From: a virus
Virus record (IMG/VR): IMGVR_UViG_3300033233_000091
Span: 1-38,833 of that record
DNA: 38,833 nt
Direction: 5' to 3' (one strand)
The notes under the pieces were generated by a model. It was not told the DNA's origin, did no database searches, and saw nothing but the letters and a program-made list of their open reading frames with translations. Positions 13,663 through 21,446 of the stretch are shown here, in pieces. The translations under genes were made by a program, and so were the position numbers. Within the stretch, counting starts at the first letter, position 1, and each line of letters opens with the position of its first letter.

Positions 13663-14178
13663 ATGGGTCGGGGATTGAATTCGGTTCGTGATGCGTTGGT
13701 TTATGAGGTTGATGGGGTTGTGAAGGCGTATATTACGGTGAGTTTTGATGGTGAGGGTAATTTAAGGGAGGTATTTGTGAATGTGGGGAAGGCTGGGACT
13801 ACGCTTAATTCGATGTTTCAGGCGGTTGGTCGTGTTATTTCGGTTGGGTTGAGGGATAATGCTGGGTTGGTTGATAAATTTATTGATACGTTGAAGGGAG
13901 TGGGTGGTGGGGAGTTTTACAGGTGTGGTGAGTTGCGGGGGAAGAGTTTACCAGACATGATAGCGAAGGTTATGGAGGATGCGGTGCGGAGGAGGAGAGG
14001 GGATGTTAGGGGAGAAGTGAGGGTTGAAGAGGGAAATGAGAAGAAAGGAATTGAAGGGGGAGTGGAGAGGGTAGAGAGGCGGAAGGTTGGTGATTTATGT
14101 CCTGTGTGTGGGGAGTTGGCTGTAGTGAGGATGGGTAATTGTATGCATTGTGAGAATTGTGGATATTCTACATGTTAG
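13663..14178 (+). CDS. Stand-alone TSCPD domain plus zinc tail of class II ribonucleotide reductase
   Basis: 171 aa. Residues about 12-105 match the region near the C-terminus of adenosylcobalamin-dependent reductases (NrdJ): YITVSFDGEGNLREVFVNVG, then a helix with MFQAVGRVISVGLR, then KSLPDMIAK. After a linker, cysteines at 146, 149, 160, 163, 166 and 171 end in CGYSTC, like the redox-active zinc tail of NrdJ. The catalytic barrel is absent here and elsewhere in the window. It may act on the host enzyme, shuttle electrons, or have a new role. The DNA is markedly G-rich compared with most of the genome. Confidence 0.8.
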   Translation: MGRGLNSVRDALVYEVDGVVKAYITVSFDGEGNLREVFVNVGKAGTTLNSMFQAVGRVISVGLRDNAGLVDKFIDTLKGVGGGEFYRCGELRGKSLPDMIAKVMEDAVRRRRGDVRGEVRVEEGNEKKGIEGGVERVERRKVGDLCPVCGELAVVRMGNCMHCENCGYSTC

Positions 14179-14188
14179 GGGGTGTTAG

Positions 14189-14425
14189 ATGGCTCGTAGG
14201 GGCAAAAATAAGATTGATGAACCACATGATGGAGATATTAAGGAAGCGATTGATGGGTTTGTGGATGAAATTTTTGATGAGATTAGGGAGGAGTTGAGGG
14301 ATATATTGACTGAGATAGAGATTTATCAGCGGACATGGATAGTTCCTTGGTTTGTGCAGAGGTTATTGAATGATTTGTATATGAGGTTGGGGTTACTGTT
14401 GGATAAACTGGGGAGAAGTATGTAG
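14189..14425 (+). CDS. Small acidic helical protein
   Basis: 78 aa, very acidic N-terminal half (EAIDGFVDEIFDEIREELRD), then an amphipathic or hydrophobic helix rich in Trp, Leu and Arg. Not recognised. It follows the TSCPD gene by 10 bases and probably shares its transcript. Its last 33 bases overlap, tail to tail, the leftward gene at 14393, leaving no room for a separate terminator. Confidence 0.65.
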   Translation: MARRGKNKIDEPHDGDIKEAIDGFVDEIFDEIREELRDILTEIEIYQRTWIVPWFVQRLLNDLYMRLGLLLDKLGRSM

Positions 14426-14842
14426 GTTGATGGATTGGATTTCGTGCTTAATTGTTTCTAAGTCAAGTTTGTGCAGGATGAATAGTAGCAAGTCTTTAGG
14501 TTTGATTTGGTAGGTGTCTTGGATGTATTGAAGGATTTCGAGTGCTATTTTAGTGTCTTCGTTGATTGGTTTGAGTTTGGATTGTTCGAGGTTTTGGATG
14601 GCTTGAGTTCGTTCGATTAAGTTGACGAGTTTTTCTTTAAATGTGATGATTTGATTAAGGTTCTGAAGAGCGATATTTAGTTCGGCGTCGTCGTAGGCTA
14701 ATTCTTTGGCACGGATGGCGAAGATGTGTTCGAGGTCTTGGCATGCTTTGAGGAGGGCGATAAGGATTTTAGTATTAAGTAGTTCTGGGTTGATTTTGTC
14801 AAGGGTTAGTTGGTTTGTCTGTTGGTTTGATTGTTTGGTCAT
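14393..14842 (-). CDS. Hypothetical protein downstream of portal
   Basis: 149 aa, Gln/Asn-rich N-terminus, then predicted all-alpha (LLNTKILIALLKACQDLEHI and further helices). It starts 3 bases after the portal stop, so the two are made together. A structural or portal-accessory role (for example head completion) is plausible from position only. Unlike the early leftward genes, its coding strand is poor in G. Confidence 0.62.
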   Translation of the reverse strand: MTKQSNQQTNQLTLDKINPELLNTKILIALLKACQDLEHIFAIRAKELAYDDAELNIALQNLNQIITFKEKLVNLIERTQAIQNLEQSKLKPINEDTKIALEILQYIQDTYQIKPKDLLLFILHKLDLETIKHEIQSINLHTSPQFIQQ

Positions 14843-14845
14843 AGG

Positions 14846-16546
14846 TTAGTCTCCTTGTTCATTCTTCTTAGGTATGGGCACGCCAGTTAGTTCGGATAGG
14901 AGTTTGGGCATGTCGATGTTTTCCATGGATGGATGTTTAGATAGTTTGGAGATGAGGGCGAGGAGTTCATGGATTTTTTGTTGCTGTTCGAGTTGTGCTG
15001 GTTGCATGGCTTGGAGTAGTTGAGCTAATTTGTTAACTTCTACTATATCTGGTGGTAGGTCAAGTGTGTAGAGGATTTCGTGGATGAGTTTCTCAATGTT
15101 AAGGATGGGTAGGAGGTTCAATTGACCAAAGAGTTCGAGGAGGGACATGATTTTCTCGAGGCGTTCGTTCTTCTGGACAACATTTGTAAAACCACGGATT
15201 TTGAATTTAATTTGTGAGAGGACATCGTCTGGGGTAATAGTAGCAAGTATGTTCAATTCTTCAGGTGTAAGGAGTTGCTGTAGATTTGGTGCTTCGTATT
15301 TGAGGATGTAGTAAAGCAGTTTGGTAAGGAGTTGGGAAACGAATACAGTTTCTAAGCGTTCGATGAAGATAGCAAGGGTCATTTGGGTTTGTTGTGTCTT
15401 GAGGGAAACTTCTTTGGCGGTAACTCTTGAGCGGGATGATGGAAGACCCATGATAAATTCTGTGATTGCGGAAACATTTGTAGCTTCATTCTGAATGAGG
15501 TTGCGGATGGGCAAAGCATTAGGGTCAAAGTTTGCAAGTTTGATTGGACGGACGGCTTGAATTTCACCACCACCTCTGGTATAAAAAATCTTCCACGGCT
15601 TCAATTCATCAGATAAACTATCCTCTTCAATAACTGTCGTATCAACTTCGAAACCAAGCGTTAAATTAACTAATGCACTGTCTAATATAGCACGGGTTAG
15701 AATGGTATCTTGAACATAATATGGATAAACTAAATCGGCATAGGAGACTTGTGTATTAACGCCATAAAGGAATTCGACGACAAAAGGAGTTATTTTATCA
15801 GGCATTATTTCAGCGTTGATGATTTTAGTTTTGTTAAGGATTGTGTAGAGATGCGGAGCTATAATATCATTAGGTAGGAAAACAATACCATAGAATTTAT
15901 CAATGCGAACAACTTTATCATCGTAGACTTTCTGTAAATATGTGAGGACTGAATATTCTGGGTCATCTTGTGGTGCTATATAAGGTTTAAATTGGTCATA
16001 TGTTAAGTTGTATCTTCGTATGGCTTCGGGTATGGGTAGATATTCGGTAATGCAAACATAATTGAGGTCAGGTGTGATTTTGGAATGTAAAGGATTGATG
16101 ACTTGTAGGTCTAAGCGTTTGAGGTCTTCGTTGTATGTGATATAGATAAATCCGTAGCCAGATAAAAGACTGTAGAAAAGGACTTTAGATAGGGCATCTT
16201 TAACATTGAGGGTTTTGATGTAATGCTGTAAGATTTTGGTTAGGAGGATTTGTAGTTGTTCATTATCGGTGTCAATGGTGAAGAGGTTTTCAAAGGCTTT
16301 TTCAAGGAAAGAGCGTAGGTAGAAGTAGGCAAAGAAGATTTTTTGATAGAACATTGAAGAGAGGAATTTAGATTGCCATTCGTATGGTGGATCTGGGATA
16401 TTAGTTTCGCCATTTAATTCTTGCATATATCTGATTAGTGATGTGAGCCTGCGGGAATAAGCACTTTCAACAGATAACAATTGACCTAACACATAGCTTT
16501 CTATATCAGGGTAGTTGTAAATTTGATTATTGACTGATAAAATCAT
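14846..16546 (-). CDS. Portal (head-tail connector) protein
   Basis: 566 aa, usual size for podovirus portals. Recognisable features: an N-terminal helical region, a middle with INPLHSKI and clip-like strands, and the segment GGGEIQAVRPIKL...ALPIRNLIQNEA...TEFIMGLPSSRSRVTAKEV, which resembles portals of the T7/P22 type. The ring of this protein is the DNA entry port on the capsid. A TTG at 16588 extends the frame, but AGAGGT followed by ATG at 16546 is the better start. It is encoded leftward, away from terminase and capsid genes, which is unusual. G exceeds C on the non-coding strand over much of it. Confidence 0.75.
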   Translation of the reverse strand: MILSVNNQIYNYPDIESYVLGQLLSVESAYSRRLTSLIRYMQELNGETNIPDPPYEWQSKFLSSMFYQKIFFAYFYLRSFLEKAFENLFTIDTDNEQLQILLTKILQHYIKTLNVKDALSKVLFYSLLSGYGFIYITYNEDLKRLDLQVINPLHSKITPDLNYVCITEYLPIPEAIRRYNLTYDQFKPYIAPQDDPEYSVLTYLQKVYDDKVVRIDKFYGIVFLPNDIIAPHLYTILNKTKIINAEIMPDKITPFVVEFLYGVNTQVSYADLVYPYYVQDTILTRAILDSALVNLTLGFEVDTTVIEEDSLSDELKPWKIFYTRGGGEIQAVRPIKLANFDPNALPIRNLIQNEATNVSAITEFIMGLPSSRSRVTAKEVSLKTQQTQMTLAIFIERLETVFVSQLLTKLLYYILKYEAPNLQQLLTPEELNILATITPDDVLSQIKFKIRGFTNVVQKNERLEKIMSLLELFGQLNLLPILNIEKLIHEILYTLDLPPDIVEVNKLAQLLQAMQPAQLEQQQKIHELLALISKLSKHPSMENIDMPKLLSELTGVPIPKKNEQGD

Positions 16547-16556
16547 ATACGACCTC

Positions 16557-16606
16557 TTGTAAAAGTTTGTTAATTTATTATAATACAAGCAGAGGGTTTT
16601 GCAAGC
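16557..16606. promoter_or_regulatory. Overlapping divergent promoters for portal and tail genes
   Basis: Rightward: TTGTAA (16557-16562), 16 bases, TATAAT (16579-16584). Leftward: TTGCAA (16606-16601), 16 bases, TATAAT on the minus strand (16584-16579 region, within TATTATAATA). The same AT-rich symmetric core serves both directions, so polymerase binding one way should exclude the other. Confidence 0.55.
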
Positions 16607-17191
16607 ATGTTATATACTAAATATCGAAAGATAAGAAAGGCTGAGATAACTGGAACTTGGGGAGATTTTGATACATGGGAAGATTTTGGTAATACTTGGG
16701 GTGAATGGGAATATGAATGGCAAAGTTATACATTTGCTTGGTTAAAGGTTCCGCATGAAATTACAAATGCGTTTAAAAAAGTAGATTGGATAGGTTATGA
16801 AGGGTTAAAAAAGTATTTAGGGAAATTATTACCTGAGAGTTTCTATAGGCGATGGGGTTGGTTTAAGTGGGATGAAATTTTTAAGGAGAAAATTTTTGCT
16901 GTAGTTTTGGATTTTCCATTTAACGAGCCAATAATTGTTCATCAGGTCAATTTAGCAACATATCTAAAAATGAAAGAATTGATTGAAATATTATTTCCAG
17001 TAGCGACGCAGATTAATATGTCTACATCAACAAAAGATAATTTTATAGGATTGATTTTAAGTGGAATAGGTTGTCAAGTTGATGGTCAATTTGATTTTAC
17101 TTGCCAGATTGATAGTTATAGATGGGGTTATATTGATACTTGGGGAGATTTCCCAAATGACCAATGGGGTCCATCATGGTTAACAACATAA
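16607..17191 (+). CDS. Trp-rich tail protein
   Basis: 194 aa. A repeated Trp motif opens it (GTWGDFDTWEDFGNTWGEW, about 16-34) and closes it (IDTWGDFPNDQWGPSW). Motifs of this style, W-G-x-x-x-x-W, occur in phage tail and baseplate proteins. The centre looks like a mixed alpha/beta domain. Start ATG 16607 after AGAGGG. It overlaps the next gene by 28 bases. Exact tail position unknown. Confidence 0.6.
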   Translation: MLYTKYRKIRKAEITGTWGDFDTWEDFGNTWGEWEYEWQSYTFAWLKVPHEITNAFKKVDWIGYEGLKKYLGKLLPESFYRRWGWFKWDEIFKEKIFAVVLDFPFNEPIIVHQVNLATYLKMKELIEILFPVATQINMSTSTKDNFIGLILSGIGCQVDGQFDFTCQIDSYRWGYIDTWGDFPNDQWGPSWLTT

Positions 17192-18309
17192 ATGGTAATT
17201 GTGTGTCTGTGAATATAAGAAAGGATGAACTTTTATTTGAAACTCCGATTATAGTAGACACAATTAATGTAGCTGGTTATGTGTATGAATTAACTGATTG
17301 TGTAACAAGTGATAAATGTATTGGTGTTTATGATAGAGCTGGGCAACGGGTTGTGTATATTGATATTAGTAGTAAGCAAGTGTTTGAGCATACGGGATAT
17401 AATGATGTGGTTGGGCTGGTAGCGTATAAAGATAGTTTGTTTGTTATTCGGAATAGTGCAATAGATAAAATAAATGGAGAAACAAAGGTAAGCAAAGATT
17501 ATGTGGGTCGTAATTTCATTGGTGTAGCTCTGTATAATCCATTTTCTATTTTACTTCTTGAATACACAGATGTTCCGACAGTTCAATTTTATAGTTTACA
17601 AGAGCTTCTTGAATTAAGTGATTTGATACCGACTACATTCATGAGTGTCTACATACCTACAAGCTTTTATGATTATCACAATTTACTTGTTAAAGATGGA
17701 CTAATTTGGGTAAGAGGTCAGAATGGATTGGTTGGATTAAGTTTGCAGATGGTTGGTAATGCGGGGATATTGTTTAATATTGAAGCGTTTTATAATTCGT
17801 TTAGGGAGGTATTTAAAGATAAGCAATTAGACAGGTGGCATTTTAGGAAGTGTTTTAATCATAAGGTTTTTATGTTCAGTCATGAGGAGACTGGGCGGTT
17901 TATGTTTTTGGTTGATGATGATGTATATTTTGGGGATTTAGTAATTTTTGTTGATAGGGAATGGTTTTTTGATGTATCTGAGAAAGTGTTTTATAGGTAT
18001 CAATTTACTGATGAGCCAACGACTTATTATTATGACAAATGTTATGTTAATTTATTGTTTGATTTTGACTATTTACAAAAGTTCCATGGGTTTTATTATG
18101 ATGTGAAGAAATGTAGGGAGCGTTATATTATGTTTAATGTTATTGCAAATTATCGAGGAGATGAGCGATCTTTAGCGTTTAACTTACCTCTTGACGAACA
18201 TAATTTTAGATGTAATTTATATGGAGAGGAGTTCAGTTTAATATGGTATTTACCAATTGCAACCAAGATGAAAATTGCAAAAATAAACTTTAACGAGGTG
18301 GCGAAATGA
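17164..18309 (+). CDS. Putative tail protein, beta-rich
   Basis: 381 aa, mostly alternating hydrophobic and polar residues with aromatic strands, as in beta-propeller or beta-sandwich tail proteins (for example KCIGVYDRAGQRVVYID; DSLFVIRNS). Not a recognised family. A second ATG at 17176 could start it. It overlaps the genes on both sides, placing it firmly in the tail operon. Confidence 0.58.
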   Translation: MGSIMVNNINGNCVSVNIRKDELLFETPIIVDTINVAGYVYELTDCVTSDKCIGVYDRAGQRVVYIDISSKQVFEHTGYNDVVGLVAYKDSLFVIRNSAIDKINGETKVSKDYVGRNFIGVALYNPFSILLLEYTDVPTVQFYSLQELLELSDLIPTTFMSVYIPTSFYDYHNLLVKDGLIWVRGQNGLVGLSLQMVGNAGILFNIEAFYNSFREVFKDKQLDRWHFRKCFNHKVFMFSHEETGRFMFLVDDDVYFGDLVIFVDREWFFDVSEKVFYRYQFTDEPTTYYYDKCYVNLLFDFDYLQKFHGFYYDVKKCRERYIMFNVIANYRGDERSLAFNLPLDEHNFRCNLYGEEFSLIWYLPIATKMKIAKINFNEVAK

Positions 18310-18665
18310 GAATAACATATAGAACTGGTGCTGATTTAATTGCTCAAGCGTTCAATGGAACACAAATTGGCTTATTTGATGTAAACCAAAATGAACTATC
18401 TGGTGGTGGATATAGTAGGCAGAATTTCCCAGGGTTTACTTATTTAAATGAAGATGCGAATAATTTTTATTATGTGAATGCAAATACAATTATGTTTCCT
18501 GCAGCGACTGCAAATTGGTCAGATGTGTATTATATTGGATTGATTTCAAATAATCAAGTTGCTTTATTAGTATCTTTACCAAATCCAGCGACTATTAGGA
18601 CAGGACAACAATTAATATTTTTAGCAGGAATGATTGAATTTCAGATACCTAAACAGATAAGTTAA
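18306..18665 (+). CDS. Small tail-region protein
   Basis: 119 aa, beta-rich, Asn-rich, no cysteine, start overlapping the upstream stop by 4 bases (ATGA). Resembles small virion proteins preceding tail fibres, but no family is recognised. It lies 14 bases before the fibre gene. Confidence 0.6.
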   Translation: MRITYRTGADLIAQAFNGTQIGLFDVNQNELSGGGYSRQNFPGFTYLNEDANNFYYVNANTIMFPAATANWSDVYYIGLISNNQVALLVSLPNPATIRTGQQLIFLAGMIEFQIPKQIS

Positions 18666-18679
18666 TGGAGGGGTAAATA

Positions 18680-19978
18680 ATGGCATATGTTAAAAATCCA
18701 ATAACTTACCCAACTGGTAAAGTAAGCGAAGATACAGCGAAAATAAATACAAATTTTTCAATTTTAGCAGATGCGTTTTATAATTCTGATCCTGAGAATA
18801 GTCCGATTTATCGAGCTTGTTATGTAGGAATTACAGCACCATTAAATCCAAAAATAGGTCAAATATGGGTTGATACATCAGTTGCTCCACCAGTTATAAA
18901 AGTTTATAATGGAACAAATTGGTTAGAAGTTAAACCTGCAAGTGTAGATGAACCATCAACTCCTTATGTAGGTCAATTTTGGTTTGATACAACTATTTTA
19001 CCTCCAGTTTTAAAAATTTATGACGGGGCAAATTGGCAAGTAGTCAATGCTCCATATGAAGGAAATACTGCACCATCAAGTCCATATATAGGTCAATTTT
19101 GGTTTGATACATCAGTTAATCCACCAATTTTAAAAATATACGATGGAACAAATTGGCAATCGAATGTAAGTTATGCAAATTATGCAAGTAATGCAAATAA
19201 CGCCAATTATGCAAATAATGCTGACAAATTAGATGGACAAGATGGGAGTTATTATCTAAATAGAGCAAATCATACAGGGACACAGGCACCGAGCACAATA
19301 AGTCCTCAGGGTAGTGGTAGTGGATTAGATGCTGATACAGTAGACGGGTTTCATGCGAGCCAAACACCTGGTCCGAATGTGATAGTGCCTCTTGATCCGA
19401 ATGGGATTTTGGATTTGAGTACGACCTATGTGAAGAGTAATGTGTATAGTTTTAGGAGAGTTGATTTGACTAATGCAACGAGTGATTATTTGTTACAGGT
19501 TGGAGAAGAAGCTATAATTTATTTTGATACTACTAAGAGTACAACGAAAAATTTAAGAATAGCTACGCAAGGTGGGTTATATTTAATAGTTATTCAAGTG
19601 CCGTATAATACTAGTATTAATAATTCCAATTGTGCTTTATACCCTAACAATCAAACTTATACAAATGCTATAACAGAGCTTGCTACGTGGGCAGATGAAG
19701 GAGGTTCTGGTGTAGCAGTTTCGTCAAGTTCAAAATCTGCTTTTGATTTAAATAGAATGATAGAAGGAGGGTTACACGTATATTACGTATCAACATATAC
19801 AATAGGTAAATTTATGATAAGTTGGGGGGCAACTGTGGGTAGTGTTAGCTATGGTAGACTTTATTATTATGTTCAAAGATGGAATGATACGACGACAGCT
19901 TGGACAAGTTTGGGGACAATAGATACTGCTGGTAGTTCTAATGGAACTCTAACGATTTTGGTGAGGAGGTTAGTGTAA
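18680..19978 (+). CDS. Tail fibre / receptor-binding protein with triplicated module
   Basis: 432 aa. Residues 53-82, 92-119 and 131-159 are three copies of a module with IGQ(F/I)W(F/V)DT, PP(V/I)(L/I)K(I/V)Y(D/N)G and a closing NW. An Asn/Ala/Tyr-rich link (YANYASNANNANYANNADK) follows, then DGSYYLNRANHTGTQ and LDADTVDGFHAS, both classic tail-fibre motifs, and a C-terminal domain (about 240-432) that should contact the host. Strong GGAGG site before ATG 18680. Confidence 0.85.
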   Translation: MAYVKNPITYPTGKVSEDTAKINTNFSILADAFYNSDPENSPIYRACYVGITAPLNPKIGQIWVDTSVAPPVIKVYNGTNWLEVKPASVDEPSTPYVGQFWFDTTILPPVLKIYDGANWQVVNAPYEGNTAPSSPYIGQFWFDTSVNPPILKIYDGTNWQSNVSYANYASNANNANYANNADKLDGQDGSYYLNRANHTGTQAPSTISPQGSGSGLDADTVDGFHASQTPGPNVIVPLDPNGILDLSTTYVKSNVYSFRRVDLTNATSDYLLQVGEEAIIYFDTTKSTTKNLRIATQGGLYLIVIQVPYNTSINNSNCALYPNNQTYTNAITELATWADEGGSGVAVSSSSKSAFDLNRMIEGGLHVYYVSTYTIGKFMISWGATVGSVSYGRLYYYVQRWNDTTTAWTSLGTIDTAGSSNGTLTILVRRLV

Positions 19979-20409
19979 TGAAGGTATGGGCTTATATACA
20001 TCCAGAATTGAAGACGCTTTGCTGTGCGTTATTACCTGAAAGTGTTCCTGTAGGAGTTGAGGCGGTTGAGCTTGAGGTAGAGACGCCTGATGATGTGATT
20101 TATGACGGGATGCAGATACGGGTAAAGACAGAGGAAGAGAAGTTTCAAGAGGAGAAGCAGAAAAAGTTAGTTGAATTGAAGAGGTATGTAGCGGGGTTGC
20201 TTGCAACGACAGATTACATTATTACGAAGATAGCGGAGGCACAGGTGAGAGGGGAGGTAGAGAATGTAGAGGCGTTAAAGCAGAAGTATGCGGTTCAGTT
20301 GCAGGAGAGGGAAGAGATAAGGGAATGGAATGAGCAGATGAAGAAGACTATACAGGATGCACAGAATTTAGGGGAGTTGAGGGGGATAGTGATTGAGTAT
20401 AAGAGATAG
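19978..20409 (+). CDS. Probable tail-fibre-associated or assembly protein
   Basis: 143 aa, start overlapping the fibre stop (TAATG). N-terminal 55 residues look like a small beta domain; the rest is charged helix with LKRYVAGLLATTDYIITKIAEAQ and REEIREWNEQMK. The TDYI...R..IR.WN pattern recalls proteins encoded just after fibres and thought to aid fibre folding. Position supports this; sequence support is modest. Confidence 0.55.
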   Translation: MKVWAYIHPELKTLCCALLPESVPVGVEAVELEVETPDDVIYDGMQIRVKTEEEKFQEEKQKKLVELKRYVAGLLATTDYIITKIAEAQVRGEVENVEALKQKYAVQLQEREEIREWNEQMKKTIQDAQNLGELRGIVIEYKR

Positions 20410-20755
20410 GTTGTTGAGGATTTGGAATAGTAAATGGAACCCGTTTGGGAATTTTGACGAGCCGATACCGCCTGAGTGGTGTTTTGAGAAGTATGGCAAG
20501 GTGAAGGCGTATTTGTATTGGTATTTTATTAGGAACCCTCTTCATAATTTTGACCGTTATTGGGTAGGGACGGGCAATTATCCAGCTGAGTGGAAGGTGT
20601 GGCATAGCAGACGGAGTTGGAATTTGATTTTGCCGTTCTTTAGCTACAAAGGGAAAAGGGTAGAGTTTTATATTGGTTGGAGACCGAAGACGCTTGATAA
20701 TGGGGATATGGTTCAGATGTTGGGGTTTGCGTTAAGGAGGAGAAAAGATGCCTAA
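20393..20755 (+). CDS. Conserved phage protein with RNPLHNF...SYKGKR...GWRP pattern
   Basis: 120 aa, rich in Trp, Tyr and Arg. The order RNPLHNFDRYWVG, then LPFFSYKGKRVEFYIGWRP, then LGFALRRR matches a small-protein family I recall from many tailed phages near lysis genes (annotated as unknown function). TTG start at 20393, overlapping the previous gene by 17 bases, with GGGGG upstream. Its end overlaps the next ORF by 8 bases. Confidence 0.62.
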   Translation: MSIRDRLLRIWNSKWNPFGNFDEPIPPEWCFEKYGKVKAYLYWYFIRNPLHNFDRYWVGTGNYPAEWKVWHSRRSWNLILPFFSYKGKRVEFYIGWRPKTLDNGDMVQMLGFALRRRKDA

Positions 20756-20897
20756 ACAATTAGAAGATTGTGTGAAGCAGGTAATGCGAAAAGGACATAC
20801 AAAATCTGAGGCATATGCGATATGAGCAAAATCCACTGGCTGGGTCAGGGGACCTGGCGGTAAGTGGGTTAAGAAAAAGAAAAGGAGGAAGAAGTGA
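20748..20897 (+). CDS. Small phage protein with in-frame UGA (candidate selenoprotein or single-base lesion)
   Basis: From ATG 20748 (behind AAGGAGG) the frame reads MPKQLEDCVKQVMRKG... to SEAYAI, then TGA (20823-20825), then AKSTGWVRGPGGKWVKK... to a stop at 20895-20897. From memory, small phage proteins of this family carry Cys after AYAI and continue into a TGW/G-rich basic tail, so both halves belong together. The distal stop overlaps the GTG start of the next gene (GTGA), and its ribosome site lies in the distal half. Thirteen bases after the UGA comes an 8-pair hairpin with loop AGGG. Selenocysteine insertion is possible; a nonsense change or sequencing error is the simple alternative. 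Confidence 0.6.
20833..20867 (+). promoter_or_regulatory. Possible bacterial SECIS-like hairpin after UGA
   Basis: Outer stem CCACU (20833-20837) with AGUGG (20863-20867), then an internal loop. The upper stem is GCUGGGUC (20839-20846) with GACCUGGC (20851-20858), two G-U pairs, and an AGGG tetraloop. Position and a G early in the apical loop fit the known bacterial SECIS pattern. The sequence also codes for protein, so part of the pairing may be chance. Confidence 0.4.
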
Positions 20898-21169
20898 ACC
20901 CAGAGACAATAGTTTATTTATTGCTTGCTGGGTGTGTTGGTATATTGTTTAAAATAGTTTGGGATTGGTTGGTGGGGCTAAAGAGCCCAAATGGTGTAAG
21001 AGAAGTTTGTAAGCAGAGAATGGATATGTTTGATGATGAGATTTGTAGGTTGTATGAAAGATTAGAAAAAATTGAAGAGAAATTAGAAACAACATTAGAT
21101 AAAATTAATAAAAAGATAGATGAGAAATTTGAGCTGTTGATTAAAATGTTAACACAAGAGCGTTCTTAG
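20894..21169 (+). CDS. Small membrane protein with coiled coil, lysis cassette
   Basis: 91 aa, GTG start after GGAGG. One predicted membrane segment at about 6-28 (IVYLLLAGCVGILFKIVWDWL), then a long charged coiled coil (about 50-88). It precedes the holin-like and endolysin genes, so it may be a holin, pinholin or anti-holin. Family not certain. Confidence 0.6.
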   Translation: MNPETIVYLLLAGCVGILFKIVWDWLVGLKSPNGVREVCKQRMDMFDDEICRLYERLEKIEEKLETTLDKINKKIDEKFELLIKMLTQERS

Positions 21170-21179
21170 GAGGATATAG

Positions 21180-21446
21180 ATGAACAAATATTTACAGCAA
21201 TTTGGTTGGCATTGGATAATAATAGGTTTGGGATTGGTGTTTTTTATTACGGGGTTAATTGGTTTATTTTATGAGCCGTTTCAATTTGTGTTTAAGAAAG
21301 TGTTTCTTTTGTCTTTGTGGTATGTTTTTGCTTATTTGGTTAGGTTGACGAGAATAGGGCATATAGATTGGGAAGATGAGTGGGCTAAGAGGATATACTA
21401 TCTCGTTATTTTGCTCAGTAGTTCTTGGATTGTTGCAAGTGGCTAA
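21180..21446 (+). CDS. Putative holin
   Basis: 88 aa with two or three hydrophobic segments (WIIIGLGLVFFITGLIGLF, then VFLLSLWYVFAYLV, then YYLVILLSSSWIVAS) and a charged loop between the last two. Size, topology and place just before the endolysin fit a holin, which would form the membrane lesion timing lysis. The endolysin gene begins inside it in another frame (71-base overlap). No family-level match can be claimed. Confidence 0.6.
   Translation: MNKYLQQFGWHWIIIGLGLVFFITGLIGLFYEPFQFVFKKVFLLSLWYVFAYLVRLTRIGHIDWEDEWAKRIYYLVILLSSSWIVASG

Noticed and set aside
16547-16588. TTG start extending the portal by 14 residues
   Set aside because: AGAGGT lies just before the ATG at 16546, and the extension overlaps the predicted leftward promoter region.
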